In this document: one piece after another, positions 14,691 through 22,643 of the stretch
Layout: every line of letters begins with the position of its first letter
How positions within the stretch are numbered: the first letter of the stretch is position 1
Assembly: GCA_964636205.1 (NCBI GenBank)
Contig: CAZWPF010000033.1
Location: forward strand, 1-28,426
Direction: 5' to 3'
DNA from: JBEBVQ01 sp964636205
Lineage (GTDB): Bacteria > Bacteroidota > Bacteroidia > Chitinophagales > Chitinophagaceae
Length of the DNA stretch: 28,426 bases
Position numbers and translations under genes: made by a program
Notes under the pieces: generated by a model
Told to the model about the DNA's origin: nothing
Database searches by the model: none
Seen by the model: the letters and a program-made list of their open reading frames with translations, nothing else

Positions 14691-15377
14691 CCTTGCGCCT
14701 AATTCCAATAAATAACCTGAAATATCCGTAACAAACGATTCGGGTCCGCAGACATAAAACCGCTGATCGAAATCGCCCACCAGTTGCACCAGCAACTTAC
14801 GGTCGATCCGCCGCTCACCAAACCCGATATATCCTTCCCTACTAAAGAAATTCACATAAGAGTTGCCCAACATCTGGGTTAACTCCTGATGTAAAATCAC
14901 ATCATCATGATAATGGTTTGAATAAATCAATCCGATGTCTCGCATGTTACCACTGTGAAACAAAGCACGGAAAATCGCGATAAAAGGAGTAATACCAGCC
15001 CCTCCGGCTATGAAAATACCGGGTCCCCGATATTTAAGAGTACCAAATACATCTTTCATCAGAAAGCTGGCACCGGCATTCAGCGATCCAAGCTGCTTGG
15101 TAACTCCGTCGTGATCACTATATATTTTAATGATAAACTCCAGATAATCCCAGGAATTCAATGAGGTAAATGTGAAATCCCTCCATTTGTCCTCCCAACC
15201 AGGCATATTGATTGCCAGATGAGTAGAATATCCCGGAGTGAAAACAAAGCCCTCCGGCTTTTCAACTACAAAGCGCTTTACATTATGCGCTATATACTCA
15301 GTGTCCAGAATTTTCAAAGTATATACTTCTGTCCGAACTAAATCTTGCGTCATTCGTTGACCCGTGTAATTATCCAT
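14670..15377 (-). CDS. Ferredoxin/flavodoxin reductase-like FAD/NAD(P)H oxidoreductase
   Basis: The product is 235 residues from the ATG at 15377; the ATG at 15353 (residue 9) is an equally good start. The FAD domain (about 15-110) contains RDFTFTS, the variant of the RxYS/T FAD motif, and a GVTKQLGSLNAGASFLMKDVFG stretch typical of the family. The NAD(P) domain (about 115-235) has IFIAGGAGITPFIAIFR, the pyridine-nucleotide glycine motif, and YVCGPESFV near the C-terminus. There is no 2Fe-2S domain, so it should pass electrons to a separate acceptor such as flavodoxin or ferredoxin, or act as a flavin reductase. It lies 36 bp downstream of the aldo/keto reductase gene on the same strand, a probable two-gene redox operon. 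Confidence 0.88.
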   Translation of the reverse strand: MDNYTGQRMTQDLVRTEVYTLKILDTEYIAHNVKRFVVEKPEGFVFTPGYSTHLAINMPGWEDKWRDFTFTSLNSWDYLEFIIKIYSDHDGVTKQLGSLNAGASFLMKDVFGTLKYRGPGIFIAGGAGITPFIAIFRALFHSGNMRDIGLIYSNHYHDDVILHQELTQMLGNSYVNFFSREGYIGFGERRIDRKLLVQLVGDFDQRFYVCGPESFVTDISGYLLELGARVDAIVI

Positions 15378-15413
15378 TTATCAGAATTCTTAAATGGGAA
15401 GCGGCTAATCCCT

Positions 15414-16355
15414 TTATTGACCCGCTGCGTTTAATAATGCAATATCTTCAGCATCCAGTCTTAAGTCTACGGCAGCAAACATAGCCTCCAGATGACTAAC
15501 CTTAGTGGCACTCACGATAGGAGCGATAATCGCAGGCTGCGCCAACAACCAAGCCAGTGCTACCGTTGCCTGACTACAACCATGCCGACCCGCCACCTCA
15601 TCCAACGCACTCAATACCCGAAATCCTCTATCATTGAGATACTTTTTCACCCCACCGCCTCGGGCGCTGTTGCTCAAATCTGCTTCCGTCCGATACTTAC
15701 CGGTCAAAAATCCTGCGGCCAAAGACCAATAAGGAAAGACAGATAATTCGTATTGCTCCACCAAAGGTGCATAAAGCATTTCATAATTACGCTCTATCAA
15801 GTTATAATGCGGCTGCAATGCAATATAACGAGGAAGTCCGTACTTCTCCGAAGCCTCAAAAGATGCCTTTAGCCGCTCCGGTGAAAGATTGGATGCAGCG
15901 ATATACCTCACCTTACCCGAACTTACTAGTTCATCATAAGCCTCCAAAGTTTCCTCCACAGGCGTCTTGCTATCATCAAAATGCGTATAATAGATGTCAA
16001 TCACGTCGGTGTTCAAACGCGTGAGTGACTCCTCCGCCGAGCGGATAATATGCGCCTTACTAATGTCGTAATCATGAAATTTATTATGTGAACCTACCTT
16101 AGTGGCAATCACCATCCGGTCCCGATTTCCGCGCTGCTTCATCCATTCTCCGATAATCTCCTCCGAAATGCCTCCGCTACCGTTCACCCACCAAGGATAG
16201 GTATCGGCAGTATCTATAAAATTGAACCCTCCATCTACAAATCCGTCTAAAATCGAAAACGAAGCCTGCTTATCCAATGTCCAACCAAACACATTCCCAC
16301 CAAAATTCAGAGGCGCTACCTCTATATCAGTATGTGCTATTTTCCTCTTTTTCAT
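15414..16355 (-). CDS. Aldo/keto reductase
   Basis: The product is 313 residues, the normal length. These are cytoplasmic NADPH-dependent TIM-barrel enzymes that reduce aldehydes and ketones. The catalytic tetrad is visible: D48 and Y53 in FIDTADTYP, K86 in IATKVGS and H125 in DIYYTHFDD. The NADP-binding C-terminal part includes IIAPIVSATKVSHLEA. The FGGNVFGWTLDKQ opening and YGLPRYIALQPHYNLIER resemble the AKR family often annotated as YajO/IolS-like; the substrate cannot be told. It is transcribed from a clear promoter at 16404-16411 and followed by the flavin reductase-like gene. Confidence 0.93.
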   Translation of the reverse strand: MKKRKIAHTDIEVAPLNFGGNVFGWTLDKQASFSILDGFVDGGFNFIDTADTYPWWVNGSGGISEEIIGEWMKQRGNRDRMVIATKVGSHNKFHDYDISKAHIIRSAEESLTRLNTDVIDIYYTHFDDSKTPVEETLEAYDELVSSGKVRYIAASNLSPERLKASFEASEKYGLPRYIALQPHYNLIERNYEMLYAPLVEQYELSVFPYWSLAAGFLTGKYRTEADLSNSARGGGVKKYLNDRGFRVLSALDEVAGRHGCSQATVALAWLLAQPAIIAPIVSATKVSHLEAMFAAVDLRLDAEDIALLNAAGQ

Positions 16356-16403
16356 ATTATTCTATCGCCGTCCAAATTATGACAATTCCATCCTGGTACC
16401 TTA

Positions 16404-16411
16404 CAAAGGTA
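16404..16411 (-). promoter_or_regulatory. -7 promoter box of the aldo/keto reductase gene
   Basis: On the minus strand TACCTTTG is an exact TAnnTTTG match, about 48 bp upstream of the ATG at 16355. A TTG (rc 16428-16430) 16 bp further upstream is the best -33 candidate. Confidence 0.65.
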
Positions 16412-16488
16412 TCGAAAAAAACATGGGCAATTCATTCAATACCAAGACCGGCCGATAAGTTTAACAACATACCGTATAGACAAAATTC

Positions 16489-16519
16489 TTTGTGTGAACT
16501 ATGCTTTTATGTATGTTTG
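16489..16519 (+). promoter_or_regulatory. Promoter of the AsmA-like gene
   Basis: TTTG (16489-16492), a 19-bp spacer and TATGTTTG (16512-16519) form an essentially perfect Bacteroidota promoter, leaving a leader of about 60 nt before the ATG at 16586. Confidence 0.85.
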
Positions 16520-16585
16520 ACAATTATTTACCATCCCTGAAAGCAAACCCCAAAAGTCTTTCTAACTTATTCAAAACAGATCCAG

Positions 16586-19327
16586 ATGCGTACAGGTAAA
16601 ATTATTAAAAGAACCTTCCTTACCATAGGAATCATTTTCGGTCTTTTATTAGTTACTCTTATTCTTGCACCGATCCTATTCAAGGATAAAATCTTTGCTG
16701 TAGTAAAATCAGAACTTAATAAACAACTCAATGCCGAAGTTGATTTTAAAGATATCGATATATCCCTGATTCGCAATTTTCCGAAGCTTTCGGTGGGTAT
16801 CGAAGCATTAAGTATTGCCAATATAGAACCATTCCGGGGTGATACACTCATCGCGGCGGAAAGCATTCGCATTTCCCTCGATCTGATGAAAGCTATTAAA
16901 GGGGAATACCAAATCCGAAATGTAGCAGTTATCCATCCCAGAATTCATGCACTGGTCAATGCAGACGGTCGGGCTAACTGGGATATAATGAAAGCCGATT
17001 CAACCGCCGCGGCCACTGAAGACACCTCTGCCCCATCCGCATTTGCACTGGAATTGCAAAAGTATAGCATTGAAAAGGGATATATCTTCTATCGCGATAT
17101 GCAAACTGGTATGTTGGCCGAAATCCGCAACCTTAATCACAGTGGCAGTGGTGATTTCTCCAGTGACCAGTTCACGCTGCGCACCAAAACGAAAGCCGAT
17201 GCTGTCAGCTTCCAATACGGAAACATCCCTTACCTCAACAATGTTGCTACAATTCTGAACATTGACCTCAATATTGATAACACGATAAGTAAATACAGTT
17301 TTAGCACCGATGCGATCCAACTGAACGGACTAAAACTGAGTGCGAACGGATCGGTGCAACTTCCCGATTCAGTGAATACAATCATCGATCTGTATTTCAA
17401 AACCCCTTCCAATGATTTCAAAGATATCCTCTCTCTTATCCCGGGTATCTATAAAAAAGATTTCAACGATATTAAGACTACTGGCCGACTGAAACTGGAA
17501 GGTCTGGTAAAAGGCACGCTCAACGAGACTCAACTGCCGGCATATAATCTGCAACTTCATGTGGAAGACGGCTCTTTCCGCTATCCCGATTTACCACAGG
17601 GTGTTACCGATATCCAAATTGATCTTTCGGTCAATAATCCCGATGGAGTAACCGACCATGCTATTGTCGATCTGAAAAAGGCTCATTTGGTATTTGGAAA
17701 CGCACCCTTCGATCTTAGATTATTACTCAAATACCCCGAAACCAGCCGGTGGGTAGACCTCGGAGCTAAAGGTCGACTAGACCTTTCTCAAATTAAGGAA
17801 TTTGTGCCGCTGGAAGAGGGTACTCGCTTAACCGGAATTGTCAATGCTGATATGGCCATGAAAGGATCACTAATGGCAGCAGAGAAAAAGCAATTCGATA
17901 AAATTGATGCTTCGGGCAATATCGAAATCAACAATTTATTCTACGCTGATAAAGATCTTCCGGATGGTGCCAGCGTACATAGTTTGCTGTTGAGCTTCAA
18001 TCCCAAAAATGTCACCGTATCGAATTTAAAAGGCAGCTACTCCGGAGCGAATTTCTCAGGCAATGGATATGTCAATAATCTCTTAGCTTACTATCTGAAC
18101 AATGATCCGCTTGAGGGACAAATAAATGTCTCGGTGGATAAACTTGATTTGAATAAATTAATGGGGGATGCTTCGGATGACGAAGCAGTCGCTTCTGCCG
18201 AAACCACTAATACATCCTCCACTGAGGTGTTTATTGTTCCGGATAATCTGAACCTTACTCTGAACGCAACCGCCGGTCAGGTCATCTATGACAATTTGAT
18301 CCTTGACGATGTGAAGGGCGCTGTAACAATAAAAGATGAAACCGTCTTCCTGAAAAATTTGTCGGCCAAAGCCCTCGATGGGACCATGGTGATCAACGGT
18401 ACTTACAGCACCAAAAATGATAAGCGAAATCCTGATATTTCATTTAACTATCAGATGCAGCGACTGGATATCGAAAAGACTTTCGCTACTTTCAATACTG
18501 TTGAAAAACTAATGCCGGCAGGTAAGTATATATCAGGTAAAATGACTTCCCATTTCACCTTAAAGGGAAAACTAGATCAGGAAATGAACCCGCAATTAAA
18601 CTCTTTAACCGGAGAGGGTGATTTATTGCTCATCGATGGGGTACTAAGCAAGTTCGAACCAATAGAGCAACTGGCAAAAAAGCTGAACATTAAGCAGTTG
18701 GAGAAGATTTCCGTAAAAGATATCAAAAACTATTTCCGATTTGAAAACGGCAGGGTGAACATCGATCCTTTTAAATTCAACCAAGGCAATATAGCCATTA
18801 ATGCCGGCGGAAGTCATGGATTTGATCAGACTTTAGATTATGTGCTCGACCTCAACGCTCCACGATCTATAATTGGCAGTCAGGGTAATGCACTGATCAA
18901 CGATCTCGCGGCAAAAGCGAAAGCAAAGGGTGTACCTGTAGAATTGGGTGAACAAATACAGTTGGCTGTAAAAATTACCGGAACTATCGACAAGCCGGTG
19001 ATCCAAACCAATCTCAAGGAATCAGCAGGGAATCTGGTCGATGATCTGAAACAAAAAGTTGAAGCAGAAGTAAAGGCCAAGGCTGATAGTCTGAAAAAAG
19101 TAGCTCAGGATAGTTTAAACGCCCTTAAAGTAAAAGCTGAAGAAGAAGCCCGCAAGGCGGCTGATGACGCAAAGGAAAAAGCCAAAAAAGCTGCAGAAGA
19201 AGAATTGAAACGCCAACTTTCAGGTCAGAAAGATAGCAGCAACCTGAAGAAGGATCTCGAAAAGGCTGGTCAAGACGCAGGGGGAAAAGCAAAAGACGCA
19301 TTGAAAGGCATGCTGAAAAAGAAATAA
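16586..19327 (+). CDS. AsmA-family envelope protein
   Basis: The product is 913 residues. A single N-terminal membrane helix (about 8-30, TFLTIGIIFGLLLVTLILAP) is followed by the AsmA opening KSELNKQLNAEVDFKDIDISLIRNFPKLSVGI and RNVAVIHPRIHALVNADGRANWDI. A long beta-rich region with repeated IDLN...G-x-[IL] strands follows, then the AsmA_2-like C-terminal domain (TLDYVLDLNAPRSIIG, ITGTIDKPVIQTNLK). Such proteins belong to the same fold group as TamB and Vps13-like bridges and are thought to help lipid traffic or outer-membrane assembly. The last 99 residues (815-913) are an extremely Lys/Ala/Glu-rich helix, unusual as a tail. It is the first gene of a plus-strand run; the next gene starts 92 bp later. 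Confidence 0.88.
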   Translation: MRTGKIIKRTFLTIGIIFGLLLVTLILAPILFKDKIFAVVKSELNKQLNAEVDFKDIDISLIRNFPKLSVGIEALSIANIEPFRGDTLIAAESIRISLDLMKAIKGEYQIRNVAVIHPRIHALVNADGRANWDIMKADSTAAATEDTSAPSAFALELQKYSIEKGYIFYRDMQTGMLAEIRNLNHSGSGDFSSDQFTLRTKTKADAVSFQYGNIPYLNNVATILNIDLNIDNTISKYSFSTDAIQLNGLKLSANGSVQLPDSVNTIIDLYFKTPSNDFKDILSLIPGIYKKDFNDIKTTGRLKLEGLVKGTLNETQLPAYNLQLHVEDGSFRYPDLPQGVTDIQIDLSVNNPDGVTDHAIVDLKKAHLVFGNAPFDLRLLLKYPETSRWVDLGAKGRLDLSQIKEFVPLEEGTRLTGIVNADMAMKGSLMAAEKKQFDKIDASGNIEINNLFYADKDLPDGASVHSLLLSFNPKNVTVSNLKGSYSGANFSGNGYVNNLLAYYLNNDPLEGQINVSVDKLDLNKLMGDASDDEAVASAETTNTSSTEVFIVPDNLNLTLNATAGQVIYDNLILDDVKGAVTIKDETVFLKNLSAKALDGTMVINGTYSTKNDKRNPDISFNYQMQRLDIEKTFATFNTVEKLMPAGKYISGKMTSHFTLKGKLDQEMNPQLNSLTGEGDLLLIDGVLSKFEPIEQLAKKLNIKQLEKISVKDIKNYFRFENGRVNIDPFKFNQGNIAINAGGSHGFDQTLDYVLDLNAPRSIIGSQGNALINDLAAKAKAKGVPVELGEQIQLAVKITGTIDKPVIQTNLKESAGNLVDDLKQKVEAEVKAKADSLKKVAQDSLNALKVKAEEEARKAADDAKEKAKKAAEEELKRQLSGQKDSSNLKKDLEKAGQDAGGKAKDALKGMLKKK

Positions 19328-19419
19328 TTCAGCAGTCTTCTTTGCTAAATTGCCACCCGCCGGAACCAGTCGGTGTAAACTTTTATAAACTAATCCCTAT
19401 CCGGATTGCAAATTTCCTG

Positions 19420-20739
19420 ATGGTTAAGGTTCCCATATTTGTCAAACTACCGACACCAAGACTACTTTATACGCTAAATTGGCTGTTCCAAGAACGGTTG
19501 GGGATCGATTACCAAATCCTCACCAACCGTACTGAAGCTCTTGCACAACAATTTTGCATCGGATACGGCGAATCTCTCGGAAACGGAATCTCCATCCCGG
19601 ACACGGGATTACTCCGGCAAACTAATATTTCTGAAATTGCTCTTGGTAATGGAACTTGGGAAAACCTGCCGGTGTTATTTCACCAGAATGATTCGAAATG
19701 GTCAATACCTTTCGACCTGTTTTCCGCTATATTCTATTGCATCAGCAGGTACGAAGAATATCTACCGTTTGAACCGGATAAACACGAACGGTACCCCGCT
19801 ACGAATAGCATCCTTTATCAGCTGGGTCTTCTGGACCGCCCTATTGTGGATGAATGGATAACTGCCTTTAAAGCTTCAATTGTAAAGGCATACCCTTTAA
19901 CCCTTAAGACAAATGAATTCGGTTTTCGAGCCAGCTATGATATCGACATAGCCTGGTCGTATCTTCATAAGGGCATAGCAAGAACAACGGGGGCTTTAGT
20001 GCGTGCGCTATTGAAAGGAAACACTCAGGAAATTTCTGATCGTCTATTGGTATTGAGAGGAAAACAAGCGGATCCCTACGACTCTTTCGAAAGCTTATTC
20101 GAATGGCATCAACAATACGGTATCCGTCCTTATTATTTTATATTGGCTGCCCTCTCAACGACAGCCTTTGATAAAAACATTCATCCGAATCAGCCGGCTA
20201 TGGAATCTATTATTCGGCAATTGGCAGCAGATGGTATTGTCGGAATACACCCTTCGTATTATCCGGGTAAGGACGCACAGACTCATCGGGATGAAAAGCA
20301 GGCATTAGAACGTATTATAGGATCCCCGATCAATTGCTCCCGCCAACACTATATCCGAATGATTCTTCCGGAAACCTATCGCAGACTGCTCCAAATGGGA
20401 ATAACAGACGATTTCAGCATGGGCTATGGTACGCATTTAGGTTTCCGCGCCGGCACTGGCAATTCCTTCCTCTGGTACGATTTGCTACGAGAACAAACAA
20501 CTGATCTTAGGGTTCACCCCTTCTGTTTTATGGATACGACCGCTAGATACGAACAAGGTTTATCGGCTGAAGCAGCGTTTGCCCAACTTTATACAATGAC
20601 CCAAAGATTAAAGCAATGCGACAGCGTTTTAACCATTATTTTCCACAATTTCTCTTTAGGCACTGATCAAGCATGGACTAATTGGCGGGAGGCTTATGGA
20701 TCCTTTTTGAAAAAGTTACATCAGGAAGTCATTTTGTAG
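19420..20739 (+). CDS. Polysaccharide-deacetylase-like protein
   Basis: The product is 439 residues from the ATG at 19420; the frame is open to a TTG at 19342, but MVKVPIFVKLPTPRLLYTL fits the usual family start. The N-terminal half (LGIDYQILTN..., YCISRYEEYLPF) is the extra domain common in Bacteroidota members. The C-terminal half carries the deacetylase signs: FRASYDIDIAW with the metal-binding Asp pair, GIHPSYY with a histidine, SRQHYIRM, DDFSMGYGTHLGFRAGTG, and a final IIFHNFSLG with a histidine. Metal-dependent carbohydrate esterases of this fold remove acetyl or similar groups from envelope or extracellular glycans. No signal peptide is seen, so it may act on an intracellular precursor. 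It follows the AsmA-like gene in the same direction, perhaps in one operon. Confidence 0.85.
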   Translation: MVKVPIFVKLPTPRLLYTLNWLFQERLGIDYQILTNRTEALAQQFCIGYGESLGNGISIPDTGLLRQTNISEIALGNGTWENLPVLFHQNDSKWSIPFDLFSAIFYCISRYEEYLPFEPDKHERYPATNSILYQLGLLDRPIVDEWITAFKASIVKAYPLTLKTNEFGFRASYDIDIAWSYLHKGIARTTGALVRALLKGNTQEISDRLLVLRGKQADPYDSFESLFEWHQQYGIRPYYFILAALSTTAFDKNIHPNQPAMESIIRQLAADGIVGIHPSYYPGKDAQTHRDEKQALERIIGSPINCSRQHYIRMILPETYRRLLQMGITDDFSMGYGTHLGFRAGTGNSFLWYDLLREQTTDLRVHPFCFMDTTARYEQGLSAEAAFAQLYTMTQRLKQCDSVLTIIFHNFSLGTDQAWTNWREAYGSFLKKLHQEVIL

Positions 20740-20830
20740 CTTTTGGGGCATGGATTTTTACTTAAATAATTTACTATAAGTCCCCTATGGTATATTTAAT
20801 GTAATTTATAACCACAAAAAAATATTCAAA

Positions 20831-21106
20831 ATGGAAGAGCATAAAGATCAGTCCGCAAACGAGGAACAATCCTATCCGGGCTATCCTTCATATCCCTCTA
20901 AAGAGGATATCTATCGCAATGCAGAAGGCGAGCCTTTGGAGGAGGAAGAATCCGGGAGAGAAAATCCATCGCTGGATGATGGACTAGACATTCCGGGTGC
21001 GGAGTTGGATGATGCCAACGAAGAAATTGGCGCGGAGGACGAAGAAAACAACTACTACAGTTTGGGTGGAGATCAACATGAAGATCTTGAAGAAAGGGAA
21101 GATTAA
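20831..21106 (+). CDS. Small, very acidic protein of unknown function
   Basis: The product is 91 residues and nearly a third of them are Glu or Asp. It has YPSYPSKEDIYRNAEGEP, then a DIPGAELDDANEEIGAEDEE stretch and NNYYSLGGDQHEDLEE. I recall similar short proteins with the ELDD...IG-[AS]-EDEENN-[YF]-YSLGG core across Bacteroidota, always uncharacterised. There is no signal peptide, membrane segment or cysteine, and it is probably disordered. The ATG follows an AT-rich stretch without an evident Shine-Dalgarno sequence. It ends at a strong terminator and converges with the OmpA-family gene. Confidence 0.8.
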   Translation: MEEHKDQSANEEQSYPGYPSYPSKEDIYRNAEGEPLEEEESGRENPSLDDGLDIPGAELDDANEEIGAEDEENNYYSLGGDQHEDLEERED

Positions 21107-21130
21107 AATTTCATTTCCTGCTACTAATTC

Positions 21131-21165
21131 AAACGGGCGACCATTATGATCGCCCGTTTTCTTTT
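21131..21165 (+). terminator. Rho-independent terminator
   Basis: AAACGGGCGA / TCGCCCGTTT (21131-21140, 21150-21159) is a perfect 10-bp stem with a 9-nt loop, followed by TCTTTT. It terminates the small acidic gene and lies just beyond the convergent OmpA-family stop at 21180, for which it could also serve. Confidence 0.88.
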
Positions 21166-21179
21166 CATCAAAATTGCAA

Positions 21180-22544
21180 CTACTTTTTATAATTCCTCAA
21201 CGTAATCGCCGTCCTGCGGTTTTGTGCCCTGCCCTCTGCTGTGCCGTTGCTTGCTACTGGTTGAGTGGAGCCATATCCTTTAGAAGTCAATCGGTCCCCA
21301 CTAATTCCCTTACTAATCAGATATTCTCTAACCACCGCCGCTCTTCGTTCTGAAAGTGGGTTATTGATCGCATCGTTGCCGGTGTTATCGGTATGCCCTT
21401 CAATATCTGCATACAGGCTGCCATCTTCTTTTAAGACCTGAACAATTCGGTCGAGCTGACTGTAAGAGGATTTACGAAGTATAGCCTTCCCGGTTTCGAA
21501 GAAAATCTCTCTCGCTGCCTGATTCACTTGCTCTACTACTTCCATGCGAATTTCCGGACAACCATTTTTGGTTTTACCGTATTGGTCGGGACATTTATCC
21601 AGATCGTCAGGAATGCCATCACCATCACGATCTGGGGCCGGGCAACCATTACGTTCGATACTACCGGCTTGATATGGACAATCATCTCTGTGATCAGGAA
21701 TACCATCCTTATCGCTGTCAGGGCAACCATTAAATTCAGACATACCGGCAACCATCGGACAATCATCCAGATGATCGGGAACACCGTCATTATCGCTATC
21801 AGGACAACCGCTGAAAACAGCTTTACCGGGGATATTCGGACATTCGTCTTCCATATCCGGAACTCCGTCGCTATCAGAATCTACAGGATCCAAAGAAACG
21901 ATCTCGGGCGCGGAGGGTTCTCCAAACCAAAACAAAATTCCGACGGAATGTTGTAGGTGATTGAACTCCTTGTTACCTATACCAACCCGATAAGCGGATT
22001 CCAGCTGCAGATCGATATCTCTGCCGACATCAAAATTAAAACCCAAACCTACAGGAATCGAAGCAGTCATATAACTATGTCCGTACCCGTTATCTTTGTA
22101 AGTAGGTGTGATACCTGCGAGAATGTAGGGAGACACAATGTACCTTGTCTTATCGAGGATATTAAAATTCACCCTCAAATCTGCCCCCAGGTACAATTCC
22201 CTTCTTTGATTCTGATTGTACAGCAATCGACCTTCGTAGGTCTTATCGTCATCGCTCAAAGGAATTTCAATGTTTGTCATTGAAAGACCTAGATTCAAAT
22301 CAAAAAATCGATTGAGCTCGCGATAATATGATAATCTGGCTCCCGGCCTCCATAGAAGCCGTTTCCGAAAATCTATATTACCATTACTGGATTCTTCTAC
22401 CCTTTCATGAAAAAGATAATTACCGGTAATGGGACCGGCATAATCGAATCCACTGGCATGTATTCCTAATCCCGAGCGGTTTTGAGCATTCGCTATACCC
22501 ATAGAACCGCTGAAGAGCAGGCAAAATATTAATAGCTTTTTCAT
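21180..22544 (-). CDS. OmpA-family outer-membrane protein with calcium-type DxDxDG repeats
   Basis: The product is 454 residues with a signal peptide (MKKLLIFCLLFSGSMGIANAQ). Residues about 25-215 form a beta-barrel-like domain (LGLGFNFDVGRDIDLQLESAYRVG). About 218-330 carry thrombospondin type 3-like repeats (DSDSDGVPD, DSDNDGVPD, DSDKDGIPD, DRDGDGIPD), each with a CP pair, expected to bind calcium. About 345-454 is the OmpA/Pal peptidoglycan-binding domain: IFFETGKAIL, IEGHTDNTGND with the Asp that contacts diaminopimelate, LSERRAAVV and NRRTAITL with the Arg. It anchors the outer membrane to the wall. It lies 99 bp downstream of susD on the same strand, but the gap holds repeats and no clear -7 box, so it may be read from the SusCD transcript. 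Confidence 0.93.
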   Translation of the reverse strand: MKKLLIFCLLFSGSMGIANAQNRSGLGIHASGFDYAGPITGNYLFHERVEESSNGNIDFRKRLLWRPGARLSYYRELNRFFDLNLGLSMTNIEIPLSDDDKTYEGRLLYNQNQRRELYLGADLRVNFNILDKTRYIVSPYILAGITPTYKDNGYGHSYMTASIPVGLGFNFDVGRDIDLQLESAYRVGIGNKEFNHLQHSVGILFWFGEPSAPEIVSLDPVDSDSDGVPDMEDECPNIPGKAVFSGCPDSDNDGVPDHLDDCPMVAGMSEFNGCPDSDKDGIPDHRDDCPYQAGSIERNGCPAPDRDGDGIPDDLDKCPDQYGKTKNGCPEIRMEVVEQVNQAAREIFFETGKAILRKSSYSQLDRIVQVLKEDGSLYADIEGHTDNTGNDAINNPLSERRAAVVREYLISKGISGDRLTSKGYGSTQPVASNGTAEGRAQNRRTAITLRNYKK

Positions 22545-22591
22545 ACACTATTGTTTAACTGTTTTGAATAGATTTCACCTCCTATTCTGCC

Positions 22592-22631
22592 GGCGCAAAT
22601 CCTTTTACTCAAATCCTCTCATTCATGCGCC
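22592..22631 (-). other. Repeats between susD and the OmpA-family gene
   Basis: GGCGCA / TGCGCC (22592-22597, 22626-22631) encloses two copies of AGGATTTG on the minus strand (rc 22596-22603 and 22610-22617, 14 bp apart). There is no T run, so it is not a classical terminator; it could be an mRNA processing site or an operator. Confidence 0.35.
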
Positions 22632-22643
22632 ATTGATTAGGAA

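Noticed and set aside
14513..14731. A plus-strand 72-residue frame over the hairpin cluster
   Set aside because: It overlaps the 3' end of the reductase gene, is low-complexity in composition, and is better explained by the inverted repeats.
21528..21956. A long plus-strand frame opposite the OmpA-family gene
   Set aside because: It is a shadow of the repetitive DxDxDG coding region; the minus-strand protein is unmistakable.
22576..22583. AGGAGGTG on the minus strand as a Shine-Dalgarno for the OmpA-family gene
   Set aside because: It lies 31 bp from the ATG at 22544, too far, and no other open start is near it.
22596..22612. A third GAGTAA operator copy upstream of the OmpA-family gene
   Set aside because: Only one half (GAGTAAA on the minus strand) is present; the TTACTC partner and the 23-bp spaced -7 box are missing.
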